Origin: Fluviicoccus sp.
Lineage (GTDB): Bacteria > Pseudomonadota > Gammaproteobacteria > Pseudomonadales > Moraxellaceae
Reading direction: 5' to 3'
DNA: 64,000 nt
Assembly: GCF_030646115.1 (NCBI RefSeq)
Contig: NZ_JAUSMX010000014.1
Span: forward strand, 62,001 to 126,000
Positions within the stretch are counted from its first letter, which is position 1. Each line of letters opens with the position of its first letter. Below, in pieces: positions 46,741 through 55,826 of the stretch. The translations under genes were made by a program, and so were the position numbers. Below the pieces are notes generated by a model. That model saw only the letters and a list, made by a program, of their open reading frames with translations, made no database searches and had not been told where the DNA came from.

Positions 46741-49194
46741 ATGAAAAAGAAAGTCTGGGGGATAGCCGCTATCGCGGTGGTTGGCGTGACCGCCGGAGTC
46801 CATTTCCTGACCCTGCCGCCGCCGCCGCCGGAAGTGCCGCCGGTTCCTTCCGTCATTCCGCTGCCTGCGGTTCCGGCCCTGACGGCCTATGACCTGCCCA
46901 CGGGCCTTGTCCCGGTGTCGGCCGAACCCTATCGCTCCACCAACCGCAGTGTGTCCATCGAGGACTTGGTCAGCCGCAACCTCGGCACAGGCGTCTACAC
47001 CGGTACGCCGTACTGGAAGCAGCGTGAGCAATGGTTCAAGGATCATTTCTATGACACCCTGGCCGCCCGCAAGGTATGGCCGGAAGGCAAGTCGCCCGAC
47101 ACCCACAAGCGCGGCGACCCTGTCACCTGGGGCTTTGAAGCCATTCCCCAATATGTGCCGCCGCCCTGCAACCAGCCGCAGCCCACCGGTTATGACGCCG
47201 AAGGCTGCCGTTATGTGTCCGGCCTGTTCAAGGATGTGGAGGCCAAGGACCCCGCCAAGGCGCTGGCCATGCGCGAACAGGCCCGTCGCGGGCGTGACGT
47301 CTGGTTCAAGGGCACCTTCGGCAACCAGGATGAAAACACCCTGCACCAGACCCGTATTGTCGGCAAGGAACAGATGTATTACCCGTGGCTGGACACCCGT
47401 ACCCGTGACCAGCGCTTCACCAAGTGGGGGCTGATCAACGACCCCGACTGCGTGCAGGGCGATGCCTCCACCAACTGGTACGACAAGTGCCAGGACCCGC
47501 ATTCTTCCGGCGTGCTGGGTTACCGCAAGTATTACGCCGATTCGGTGAAGGATGCGGCGGGCAAGGTGGTTTACGATCCGCGCACCGCCGCCTATGACGC
47601 CACCGAGATCAAGCTCAACAAGCGTTATGTGATTGGCCATCCCTGTGTGCAGTGCCACGTCGCCTTCGACCCGACCAACCCCCCGGTCAACCCCAACCAG
47701 CCGAAGTGGGAGAACCTGAGCGCCACCATCGGCAACCAGCATATCCGCCAGCCGCTGGCTTTCTTTCAGGGCGCGCCGTCGTCGTCGCCGGCCAACCAGA
47801 TAGTCATGGGCGGCCGCCTCGGCACCATCGACACCTCGCTGGTGGCTTCGGACTGGATGCATAACCCCGGCACCCAGAACAACATCATGGATTTCCACAA
47901 CAAACGCCTGTTTGTTCAGGAAATGAAAGACCCGGTTACCGGCAAGATCAGCAAGGCCCAGACCCGCCATGTGCTGAAAGGCGGCGAGGACAGTGTCGGC
48001 GAGCATCTGGCGCTGATCCGCGTCTACATCAACATCGGCATGTGTACGGAAGAGTGCTGGACCCCGAACTTCCCGTATCCCGGCCAGTTGTTGGGCCGCG
48101 GCACCAAGCAAAGTCCGATGCGCATCATGCAGTGCGCCGCCAAGTGCGACCCCTGGAACTATGCTGACGCCAAGATGGACGATCTGGCGGCGTTCCTGAT
48201 CACGGGCGGGCCCACCTACCTGATGGCCGCCAAGGACAATGCCGGGACTGCCGGTCCGCAGTTTGTCGATACCAAGGTTGTGGCGCAGGGGCGCAAGATC
48301 TTTGCCGCCGAATGCGCCGGATGCCACAGTTCCAAGATGGCCCCTGACAACATCCGCGCCGACAAGAAGGCCCTGGCCAAGTTTTATGAAGGCCATGTCT
48401 TTGGCAAGGAAGATTACTGGCAGCTTGAGTTCAGCGATGCCGAGCGCAACTCCCCGGAATTCATTGGCAAGTACCTGAAAAAAGACGAAAGCGGCAAGTT
48501 GCGCCCGGTGCAGTTTGCCGAGAAGGGCGTGTTCGGCCAGGACTGGCTGGGCAACGACGAGCGCACTCCTTACAACATCGTCGGCACCAACAAATGCCGG
48601 GCGCTGCACGACAACCACAGCAAAGGACACATCTTTGAAGAGTTTTCCTCGGAAACCTACAAGAACTCCCCGGCCGTGACATCCGACAAGCGCGTCTTCA
48701 ACCGGCTGATCCCTTGGCTGGGCGGCAAAACCTTCGGCGAACGCAAGATCGACGGCGGCTCCGGCTACCTGCGCAACATCTCGCTGTTGTCGGTGTGGGC
48801 CACCGCCCCGTTCCTGCACAACAACGCCGTGGGTGAAGTCACCTTCCTCAAGGACGGCTCCCCGGACTTCAGCATCGCCGGCCGCATCAAGCAGTTTGAA
48901 ATGGCCTACGACGAACTGATGACCTCGGACGACCCCAAGGCCAAAGTGCATCGCCCGCAGAAAACCACCACTCTTCAGGAAGACATGGTCGTCACCCCGC
49001 GTGAAGACATGCAGGGCTTCCCGAAGATCACCCTGAAGAAGGGTACCCCGGTAGCCTACGCTGCCTCCGCCGACCCGCACAACGCCCTGTTCATGAAGTG
49101 CGACGACCTGGTGGAAAACAAAGGCCACCAGTTCGGCGTCGACCTCACCAAGGAAGAAAAATACGCCCTGCGTGAGTTCCTGAAGTTGATGTAA
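46741..49194 (+). CDS. RoxA-like diheme c-type cytochrome
   Basis: 817 residues; the ATG at 46741 has GGGAGGGG ahead and gives a signal anchor followed by a Pro run. Two heme sites: CVQCH (302-306) and CAGCH (525-529). SVWATAPFLHNNAV (685-698) matches the segment in RoxA rubber oxygenase and MauG/CCP-like proteins. Extra Cys pairs (MCTEECW, QCAAKCD) suggest disulfides. RoxA is about 680 residues, so this one is longer and only a relative; the substrate is unknown. Probably periplasmic or secreted. A strong terminator follows. Confidence 0.82.
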   Translation: MKKKVWGIAAIAVVGVTAGVHFLTLPPPPPEVPPVPSVIPLPAVPALTAYDLPTGLVPVSAEPYRSTNRSVSIEDLVSRNLGTGVYTGTPYWKQREQWFKDHFYDTLAARKVWPEGKSPDTHKRGDPVTWGFEAIPQYVPPPCNQPQPTGYDAEGCRYVSGLFKDVEAKDPAKALAMREQARRGRDVWFKGTFGNQDENTLHQTRIVGKEQMYYPWLDTRTRDQRFTKWGLINDPDCVQGDASTNWYDKCQDPHSSGVLGYRKYYADSVKDAAGKVVYDPRTAAYDATEIKLNKRYVIGHPCVQCHVAFDPTNPPVNPNQPKWENLSATIGNQHIRQPLAFFQGAPSSSPANQIVMGGRLGTIDTSLVASDWMHNPGTQNNIMDFHNKRLFVQEMKDPVTGKISKAQTRHVLKGGEDSVGEHLALIRVYINIGMCTEECWTPNFPYPGQLLGRGTKQSPMRIMQCAAKCDPWNYADAKMDDLAAFLITGGPTYLMAAKDNAGTAGPQFVDTKVVAQGRKIFAAECAGCHSSKMAPDNIRADKKALAKFYEGHVFGKEDYWQLEFSDAERNSPEFIGKYLKKDESGKLRPVQFAEKGVFGQDWLGNDERTPYNIVGTNKCRALHDNHSKGHIFEEFSSETYKNSPAVTSDKRVFNRLIPWLGGKTFGERKIDGGSGYLRNISLLSVWATAPFLHNNAVGEVTFLKDGSPDFSIAGRIKQFEMAYDELMTSDDPKAKVHRPQKTTTLQEDMVVTPREDMQGFPKITLKKGTPVAYAASADPHNALFMKCDDLVENKGHQFGVDLTKEEKYALREFLKLM

Positions 49195-49198
49195 ACGG

Positions 49199-49234
49199 AG
49201 TAGGGAGCGCGAATAAGCGCGCTCCCTACTTTTT
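49199..49234 (+). terminator. terminator after RoxA-like gene
   Basis: A perfect 13-bp stem (AGTAGGGAGCGCG and complement) with a six-base loop, followed by TTTT, starting five bases after the stop codon. Confidence 0.92.
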
Positions 49235-49489
49235 CAGTAATAAGACATTATGGTCAAATAAATCAGACGCCTAGTAAAACATTTAAAAGTAAAAACGAAA
49301 TACAAAATACACCCCGTCCGCCGAAACTGTCCGAGCCACACGCACGAAAGCGAAGCCGAGGAATCGGCATCCGAAAACAGTGAACGAACGGTTCGCGAGT
49401 TTTGAGGCGGACACGGTTTTGCTTACTTTTGCCAAGACAAAAGTAAGGCCCGCGGCAGGCGGATGCCGAAAGTTCCAGAGATCCCCTGA
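49235..49489. other. gene-free stretch with REP-like sequence before diheme gene
   Basis: AT-rich for about 75 bases, then GC-rich repeat sequence. Apparent reading frames on the minus strand here have no family character and I take them as chance frames in the repeat. No clear promoter for the next gene was found. Confidence 0.6.
49412..49471. repeat. dispersed repeat copy 2 (REP-like)
   Basis: Reverse-complement match of 39773-39835. The central CTTACTTTTG-N6-CAAAAGTAAG hairpin is intact. The element ends 18 bases before the start codon of the next gene and so supplies part of its leader. Confidence 0.8.
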
Positions 49490-51193
49490 ATGCGCCAGCC
49501 CACACGCAAGCACCTAACCATCACCGTGATCGCAACCCTGATCGCCATCACGGCTTGGGTGTTGCTGCGCCAACCAGCCTCCACCACATCCATCACCGAA
49601 CTGGCCAAAACCGCCCCATTACATGCCCAGACCCTGTCTGAAAAACTCATCCCCGAAACCGACCTGCCACCCCCCGGCACCCGTTCCCTGTTCGACCACC
49701 TCATCGTCCAGAACGACGGCCTGCCATACCCTTTCGAAAAACTGATCGCCCTGCTGCAAAAGCAGCACCCCGAAGGACAAACCCCGGTTTCCCTGCTGAT
49801 CCCCCACGGACGCTCACTGCTGAAAGGGCAGGCCGACGACGCCCGCCCGCGCATTGTCGTCGCCGCGGACTACCAGACCGGCAATACCCCGGTCGCCCTG
49901 GGAACCGCCCCCCAAGGCCAACTCTTCCTGGGCTTTGTCGAAAACGCCAAGGAAATCGAAGTGCTGAGCTACAACGAAGCCGCCGGCCGCTTCGAGTTCC
50001 AGTTGGTGCAGAACTACTGCGAAGGCTGTGTCCCGCGCATTGTTTATGCCCGCCGCGCCATCTGCACCACCTGCCATCAGGGCGCCACCCCCATTTTCTC
50101 GCAACGCCCTTGGAACGAAACCAACGGCCAGCAAGCCACGGCCAATGCCATTGCTGCCGCCCGTGGCGACAAGCCCTATCACAGCGTACCGGTGCGCCAG
50201 CCGCTTTCCATGCCGGAGCGCTACGACCAGCTGACCGATGTCGGCAATTTCCTCAAGGCCACCCAGAAGCTGTGGCTGGAAGGATGTGGTGCGGAAGGGG
50301 CCGAGTGCCGTCGGCAGATGTTGTCGCTGGCGCTGTTGTATGCCGATAACCCCGGTGGGTTTGACGCCAAAAGCGCCGAAGCCGACCGGTTGCGCCAGTT
50401 GCAGGCCGCATCTTTCCCCAAGGACGGCGTGACAGTGCCGGAATCCGACATCCATAACCGTGACCCCATTGGCGAGAAACAGGGCTTTAAAGGCTGGCTG
50501 AGTTCGCTGGTGACGCGGGATATCCGTTTTGGCGAAGGGGCGAAGGACAACGAGGATTTGGGGCAGTTCGACAAATTGCCGCCCCTGGCCGTGGATGTTG
50601 ATCCGCTGACCCTGCGTGCGCCCAAGCAGGTACTGAAAGCCACCGATATTGATGGCGTCTATGGCGTAGCCGGTTTCTTTACCGAAGCCGACATCAAGAC
50701 CCTGGGCGAACAATACGGTTTTGACATCCGCAAACTGCGCGCCAAAGTCGCGGCCTTGCCCCCGGAAACCTTTGCCGCCCGGCCGCTGTCGCGGGTGGCG
50801 ATGATGAATGCGTTGCTGGACAAGCCCCGGCAATATTGCTGCCTGAAAACCGACGAAATGTCGCCGCCGGTGGCTTCCGGCGTGCCGCCGCTGAAAATTG
50901 TCAGGAACCTGCAATTGAAACCTTATGAGGAGCATTGTTTCGCTTGTCATCGCGGCAACCCGGCCAAACGGCTGGACTTCATGAACGGCGAGAACGAAGA
51001 TGCTGTTCTGGCCAACCTGCAGGCCAAGAAAGAAATCCGTGACGCCCTGGATTGGGAACGTTATGAAGGCACGGACAAGGCTTCCAAGCTGATGCCGCCA
51101 CGTGATTCGGTGCAGTACCCGAAACTGAAGAAAGCCGGGCCGGAATTCCGCCAGAAAATGCGGGAGACAGTGCCGGGGATGTTTGATTTCTAA
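49490..51193 (+). CDS. diheme c-type cytochrome, unknown family
   Basis: 567 residues with an N-terminal membrane anchor or signal (about 9-25). Heme sites CTTCH (192-196) and CFACH (483-487), plus a CxxC (YCEGCV) shortly before the first. Between the hemes lies a long region without a recognised domain. The ATG has a poor ribosome-binding site; the leader is repeat sequence. It forms a probable operon with the next two genes (61 and 2 bases apart). Confidence 0.78.
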   Translation: MRQPTRKHLTITVIATLIAITAWVLLRQPASTTSITELAKTAPLHAQTLSEKLIPETDLPPPGTRSLFDHLIVQNDGLPYPFEKLIALLQKQHPEGQTPVSLLIPHGRSLLKGQADDARPRIVVAADYQTGNTPVALGTAPQGQLFLGFVENAKEIEVLSYNEAAGRFEFQLVQNYCEGCVPRIVYARRAICTTCHQGATPIFSQRPWNETNGQQATANAIAAARGDKPYHSVPVRQPLSMPERYDQLTDVGNFLKATQKLWLEGCGAEGAECRRQMLSLALLYADNPGGFDAKSAEADRLRQLQAASFPKDGVTVPESDIHNRDPIGEKQGFKGWLSSLVTRDIRFGEGAKDNEDLGQFDKLPPLAVDVDPLTLRAPKQVLKATDIDGVYGVAGFFTEADIKTLGEQYGFDIRKLRAKVAALPPETFAARPLSRVAMMNALLDKPRQYCCLKTDEMSPPVASGVPPLKIVRNLQLKPYEEHCFACHRGNPAKRLDFMNGENEDAVLANLQAKKEIRDALDWERYEGTDKASKLMPPRDSVQYPKLKKAGPEFRQKMRETVPGMFDF

Positions 51194-51254
51194 ATGAAAT
51201 ATTGGGGTGCACGCCGTGTTCCCCTAAGCAGATATAACAAGACGAGGTTTTGCC

Positions 51255-52025
51255 ATGCGCCTGTTGCCTGTTGCGCTTTCAGCGGTGATGTTCTGCGGCT
51301 TGCTGCCGTCCGCCCATGCCATGCCGGCCTTTGCCCGCGCCTACAAGCAGCAATACGGTTACATGCCGTCCTGCAACGCCTGTCATACCGAAGGCGGCGG
51401 CACAGCAGTCAATGGTTTCGGCAAGGCCTTCAAGGAGGCCGGCAAGACAGATGCCGCCTTCGCCCGGATCGCCAATACCGACAGTGACGGAGATGGCGCC
51501 GCCAATGCAGCCGAAGCGCAGGCCAAAACCAACCCCGGCGACAAGAATTCCACCTTGAAGCAGCCCGGTAACTGGCTGGACATGGCCAGCCTGATTCCCA
51601 AGGAAGTGCAGGCGCGTTTCCCCGGCATCCTGACCTGGATGCCGCGTGACGCCATCCTTACCCCGGCCGATATCGCCACCGCCAAGTCCATGGGAGCCAC
51701 CCTCAGCGCCGCCGACGAAAACACCATCTACGTCCCGGTCAAGGATCAGCGCCCGGCCGGCACCGCGCTGATTTTTCCGGTCACCTTCCAGGGCAAGACC
51801 GGATTCCTGCTGATGACCACCGACCGTACCCTGAAGATTACCGGAGTTTCGGTGCTGCATGCCGACAAGCTGCCCGCGGCCAAGAGCAGCAAGATCTACG
51901 CCTCGTTCAACGGCCAGCAGGCACAGGCTGTCGCCGCACCGCAGGGCAAGGACCTCGATGCCGCCATCACCACCGCCGTCAAGAATGCCGGTGTCTTGCT
52001 CTATGTCCGGTTGAAGGGAGCCTGA
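51255..52025 (+). CDS. monoheme cytochrome with Ca-binding-like loop and FMN-binding-like domain
   Basis: 256 residues: signal peptide ending PSAHA, heme site CNACH (40-44), then DSDGDGAANAAEA (about 76-88), a Ca-binding loop as in EF-hand/thrombospondin repeats. The C-terminal part (about 140-256) reads GFLLMTTDRTLKITGVSVLHADKL and LDAAITTAVKNAG, reminiscent of the FMN_bind fold of NqrC/RnfG, but without the S/T-G-A-T attachment site. That likeness is weak and needs a profile search. Confidence 0.75.
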   Translation: MRLLPVALSAVMFCGLLPSAHAMPAFARAYKQQYGYMPSCNACHTEGGGTAVNGFGKAFKEAGKTDAAFARIANTDSDGDGAANAAEAQAKTNPGDKNSTLKQPGNWLDMASLIPKEVQARFPGILTWMPRDAILTPADIATAKSMGATLSAADENTIYVPVKDQRPAGTALIFPVTFQGKTGFLLMTTDRTLKITGVSVLHADKLPAAKSSKIYASFNGQQAQAVAAPQGKDLDAAITTAVKNAGVLLYVRLKGA

Positions 52026-52027
52026 CC

Positions 52028-52774
52028 ATGAGCCTGTGGCGATACCGCTGGTGGCTGTTGCCGGTGCTGCTGTTGACGGCGCAGGCCTGGGGCGCGGAAG
52101 AGGGTTTTGATTTCTTCAGCGACAAGCCCATCCCCGAGGCGCAATTGGTGCATGTGGAGCCGCCCAAGCCGGAATGGATGACGATAGGCGGCCCCATCGC
52201 CTTGCTGGCGTTCTTTTTCACGTTCTGCTTCATCGTGCGTTGGCTGATCCCGTTTCGTGAAACCGCCTTACGTTTTGATTTGCATGACTTGCCGGTCGCG
52301 GCGCAGCGCGGCATTGGCATGGCGGTGATCCTGTTCGGCATCGCCTTTTGTTTTGGCGGGCTGGAAATCCAGTACCAGATGGGCTTGCACGGCAGTGCAG
52401 AGGCCTATTTTCACCAGATGGGCCTGGGCAAACTGATTGCTTTTACCCATGCGCACCTGTTCGGGTTCACCACCAGTTTTTTTATCATCGGCATCCCGTT
52501 CTCCATGCACTTCAACCGTCTGAAGTTCTATCAATGGGTGTTTCCGGTGGGTCTGGCGGCCTCGCTGACGGATATCATCTCCTGGTGGGGCATCAAGTAT
52601 GTTTCCGCCAATTTCGAATACATCACCTGGTGGTGCGGCATGGTGTTCAGCGTCTGTTACCTGTGGATGCTGATCGGCCTGGTTCGGGTCTTGTTCTTTC
52701 CGCGAGTCAAATGGTTGCCGGACTTCATCAATGAGGATCGCCAGAAGCATTGGGATGAAGAACACAGGAAATAG
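52028..52774 (+). CDS. membrane protein of the cytochrome cluster
   Basis: 248 residues: signal-like segment (1-23), then about five membrane helices. AFTHAHLFGFTTSFFIIG holds two His that could ligate heme, and other His occur in loops. It starts two bases after the monoheme gene and is probably its membrane partner, e.g. a quinone-linked or heme-binding anchor. I recognise no named family. Confidence 0.72.
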   Translation: MSLWRYRWWLLPVLLLTAQAWGAEEGFDFFSDKPIPEAQLVHVEPPKPEWMTIGGPIALLAFFFTFCFIVRWLIPFRETALRFDLHDLPVAAQRGIGMAVILFGIAFCFGGLEIQYQMGLHGSAEAYFHQMGLGKLIAFTHAHLFGFTTSFFIIGIPFSMHFNRLKFYQWVFPVGLAASLTDIISWWGIKYVSANFEYITWWCGMVFSVCYLWMLIGLVRVLFFPRVKWLPDFINEDRQKHWDEEHRK

Positions 52775-52780
52775 CGCGCG

Positions 52781-52846
52781 TAGGTCGGGCTTCAGCCCGA
52801 CAACACTCTTCGATCGAAGGGAATTGTCGGGCTGAAGCCCGACCTA
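52781..52846. repeat. inverted REP-like pair
   Basis: 52781-52803 is a perfect inverted complement of 52824-52846 (23 bp). Each arm is itself a palindrome (GTCGGGCT-TC-AGCCCGAC). The group II intron begins at the next base. Confidence 0.85.
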
Positions 52847-54714
52847 GTGTGCCCAGCATGGGCCAATACTTGTTACCTGTAAGGAGGTAACCGGAAGGAG
52901 TGACAACAACCGTAGCGAAACGCAAGGGGGAAGCCGCGAGGCCATCCTGAAAGCAGCGCGTAGCAAAGGCACGACCGCAGGAACACGAACAGACAGCGAG
53001 GCCGGATGCGGGCGATGAGTGCGCTAGGGAGCACGAAATCCGACCGTCACCGAAAGACGCATCAGGTAGAGTCTGGCGGCACGGGCCGAAAGTATTGGCA
53101 CCTTACCTGGGGAGATCTGCCGCGTGAGAGCGTGGCAGAAGTCAGCAGAGGCCGTAGTAGTGTTGAAACGCCGTAACGGGCGCGGAGCGAAGGGCCGAAG
53201 AACCTGTAACACCCACTGAGACCTCCGGCGGGGTCGGCGCGGAGTGGCCTGAAACAGCCGGAAGCAGCCGCGTGCGGCAGGCTGTCCGGACTGGCGGTTG
53301 ATGAAGATCCGGGTGGATTCCCGGATGGACAAAGACAGCAGGCGGCGAGCGGGCTCCCCGGGCGGGCAAGGAGAGGAGACGTGTTGAACGAAAGACTGAT
53401 GGAGGAAGTCCTGTCGCGGGAGAACCTCCGGAGCGCCTACCGGGCGGTGATCCGCAACAAGGGTGCCCCGGGGGTGGACGGACAGACGGTGGAAGCCGTC
53501 GGGCCGCACCTGAAGGTGCACTGGCCCGGCATTGAAGCCAAGCTGTATGCAGGCGAGTACCAACCGGCGCTCGTCAAAGGGGTACGGATACCGAAGCCGA
53601 CTGGCGGCGAACGGCTGCTGGGGATACCGACGGTTCAGGATCGGATCATCCAGCAAGCGGTTCAGCAGAGATTGAGTCTGATCTTTGAGCCGCAATTCAG
53701 TGAGCACAGCTACGGATTCAGACCGGGGCGGAGCGCCCTCGACGCAGTGAGGGCCGCGCAAGCCTACGTGCGGGAAGGGAAGAGCTGGGTCGTGGACATC
53801 GACATCAGCGCCTTCTTTGACCACGTCAACCACGACATCCTGATGGAGCGGCTGGCGCGGACAGTACGGGACAAGCGCGTGTTGAAGCTGATTGGCCGCT
53901 ACCTGCGCGCAGGGATGCGGGTTGACGGGCAGGTGATGAAACGCCAGTCCGGCACACCGCAAGGCGGCCCGCTCAGCCCGCTGCTGGCGAACATCTATCT
54001 GGATGCGCTGGACAAGGAACTGGAAAGCCGTGAACTGAGCTTCTGTCGCTACGCGGACGATGTGAACATTTATGTGAGCAGCGAACGGAGTGCAGAGCGG
54101 GTGCTGGAAAGCATCAGTGCGTGGATCAACAAGCACTTGAAGCTGAAGGTCAACCCGGACAAGAGCGGGAGTGGCCCCCCGGGAAACCGGAAGTTCCTCG
54201 GCTTCAGCATTCAGGAGGATGGGTCGCTCCACATAGCGGAATCCAGTCTCGAACGGTACAAGGATCAGGTCAGGACGTGCTGGCGTGCCTGTCAGGGTCT
54301 GACCGGGAAGGAGTTGGTGCTGAGGTGGCAACGCTACATCCGGGGTTGGAGCAACTACTTCGGGATAGCGGAGACGCGGATGACCGGACTGTCGGGATGG
54401 ACGCGCCGGCATATGCGGAAATTCTTCTGGCTGCGCTGGCACAACCGGAAAGGGCGACTGCGTCACCTGACGCGCTTGGGGGTTTCCCGGAGGTTATGCG
54501 GCCGGGTGGACTTCAGCGCAGGGGCATGGCGAGCGGCCCGCCACCCGGCGATGCACACGGCGTTGAGCAACGAGACACTGCGTCGGCAGGGACTGTGGAC
54601 GCCATCAGACTTCGCGGTGGCGTAAGCTGCCGGGTTCAACCGCCGGATGCGGAAAACCGCACGTCCGGTGGTGTGGGAGGGGTAATGGGCGCAATCCCGT
54701 TACCTCGACCCGAT
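52847..54714 (+). mobile_element. group II intron (probably class C)
   Basis: Begins GTGTGCCC, the conserved 5' end, and carries a maturase gene. Domain V (about 54641-54671) reads CGCCGGATGCGGAAAACCGC and then ACGTCCGG; the CGC triad is that of class C introns. Domain VI has a bulged A seven bases before the inferred 3' end (CCCGAT, 54714). Inserted right after a hairpin, as class C introns prefer. The 3' border may be off by a base or two. Confidence 0.85.
53381..54625 (+). CDS. ltrA: group II intron reverse transcriptase/maturase
   Basis: 414 residues from a GTG behind GGAGAGGAG. RT blocks: YQPALVKGVRIPKP, YGFRPGRSALDAV, the metal site RYADD and the thumb; then maturase domain X (YIRGWSNYFG). 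No C-terminal endonuclease domain, as in class C introns that use hairpin targets and replication forks. Appears intact, so the intron may still be mobile. Confidence 0.95.
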   Translation: MLNERLMEEVLSRENLRSAYRAVIRNKGAPGVDGQTVEAVGPHLKVHWPGIEAKLYAGEYQPALVKGVRIPKPTGGERLLGIPTVQDRIIQQAVQQRLSLIFEPQFSEHSYGFRPGRSALDAVRAAQAYVREGKSWVVDIDISAFFDHVNHDILMERLARTVRDKRVLKLIGRYLRAGMRVDGQVMKRQSGTPQGGPLSPLLANIYLDALDKELESRELSFCRYADDVNIYVSSERSAERVLESISAWINKHLKLKVNPDKSGSGPPGNRKFLGFSIQEDGSLHIAESSLERYKDQVRTCWRACQGLTGKELVLRWQRYIRGWSNYFGIAETRMTGLSGWTRRHMRKFFWLRWHNRKGRLRHLTRLGVSRRLCGRVDFSAGAWRAARHPAMHTALSNETLRRQGLWTPSDFAVA

Positions 54715-54758
54715 CAATCGGCTATGATGCCGCTCCTTTTCCCCGAAATACCGTTTTC

Positions 54759-55760
54759 ATGAAACTGATCCTGGCCCCCATGCAGGGCCTCACCGACGTG
54801 TACATGCGCGATCTGCTGACCCGGATTGCCGGTCCTGACGGCTATGACTGGTGTGTCAGCGAGTTCATGCGCGTCACCGATCGCCTGCTGCCCGCCCGCA
54901 CCATTTACCACCTTTGCCCGGAATTGCTGACCGGCAGCCGCACCGCTGCCGGAACCCCGGTGCATGTGCAACTGCTGGGCAGCGAGCCGTCAGTATTGGC
55001 CGAGAACGCGGCGCGGGTGGCCGAACTGGGCGCCGCCGGTATTGATCTTAATTTCGGCTGCCCGGCCAAAACCGTGAACTTCCATCGGGGCGGGGCCATT
55101 TTGCTGGAAGAGCCGGAAACCGTGCATGCCATTGTCGCAGCAGTCCGTCGAGCGGTTCCGGCTGAGATTCCGGTCAGCGCCAAGATGCGCTTGGGCGTGA
55201 ATGACCGTTCGCGCATGCTGGAGAATGCCCAGGGCATCGAGGATGCCGGGGCCAGTTGGTTGACCGTACATGGCCGAACCAAAATGGATGGCTACCGTCC
55301 GCCGGCCTATTGGGATGCCATTGGCGAAATCCGCCAGGCCGTGCGGCTGAATGTGATCGCCAATGGCGACATTATTGGGGAAGCAGAGGCGGAGGCTTGT
55401 CGTCAGCAGTCAGGATGTGCGGACCTGATGCTGGGCCGGGGCGCGGTGACCCGGCCGGATCTGGTGTGCCGGTTGAAGGGCATCGAATTGATGCTGGATT
55501 GGCCACGGCTGCTGGAACTGCAACTGGAGTTTTTGGGGCAAATGCGTTTGGCGTCCGAGCATCCGGTGTTGCCGGATGGCGTCAGCAAGTGGACCGAAGG
55601 CGGGGCGGTGGGGCGTTACAAGCAATGGCTGGGCATGTTGACGCTGGGATATGCCGAGGCTGTGCCATTGTTTGACCGGGTGAAACGGGTAAAGGGACTG
55701 GAGGAGATTCGCGGCATCTTGCAGGCGGAAATCCAGAACAGCCAAGCATCGGGTTTATAG
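54759..55760 (+). CDS. dusC: tRNA-dihydrouridine synthase C
   Basis: 333 residues. FMN-binding TIM barrel with LAPMQGLTD at the start, the catalytic Cys in NFGCPAKTV followed by HRGGA, KMRLGVND, and NGDIIG. The DusC form modifies U16 of tRNA. It lies 44 bases after the intron end; the region before it is the 3' exon. Confidence 0.94.
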   Translation: MKLILAPMQGLTDVYMRDLLTRIAGPDGYDWCVSEFMRVTDRLLPARTIYHLCPELLTGSRTAAGTPVHVQLLGSEPSVLAENAARVAELGAAGIDLNFGCPAKTVNFHRGGAILLEEPETVHAIVAAVRRAVPAEIPVSAKMRLGVNDRSRMLENAQGIEDAGASWLTVHGRTKMDGYRPPAYWDAIGEIRQAVRLNVIANGDIIGEAEAEACRQQSGCADLMLGRGAVTRPDLVCRLKGIELMLDWPRLLELQLEFLGQMRLASEHPVLPDGVSKWTEGGAVGRYKQWLGMLTLGYAEAVPLFDRVKRVKGLEEIRGILQAEIQNSQASGL

Positions 55761-55776
55761 AATATAAGGCATGCAA

Positions 55777-55798
55777 AAGGGCGGCTCACGCCGCCCTT
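55777..55798. terminator. terminator between dusC and DUF6091 gene
   Basis: Nine-base-pair stem AAGGGCGGC/GCCGCCCTT with loop TCAC; T-run on the minus strand. Serves convergent genes ending at 55760 and 55827. Confidence 0.75.
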
Positions 55799-55826
55799 AA
55801 GGATTTACTTCCGTAGTAGCCCATGC

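Noticed and set aside
46663-49128. 821-codon minus-strand open frame opposite the RoxA-like cytochrome
   Set aside because: The plus strand has the heme motifs, signal anchor, ribosome-binding site and terminator; the minus frame has none.
49263-49513. Small minus-strand open frames in the repeat before the diheme gene
   Set aside because: They lie in repeat sequence, overlap each other in different frames and show no start context.
53024-54466. 480-codon minus-strand open frame across the intron
   Set aside because: Antisense to the maturase and intron domains; no family character.
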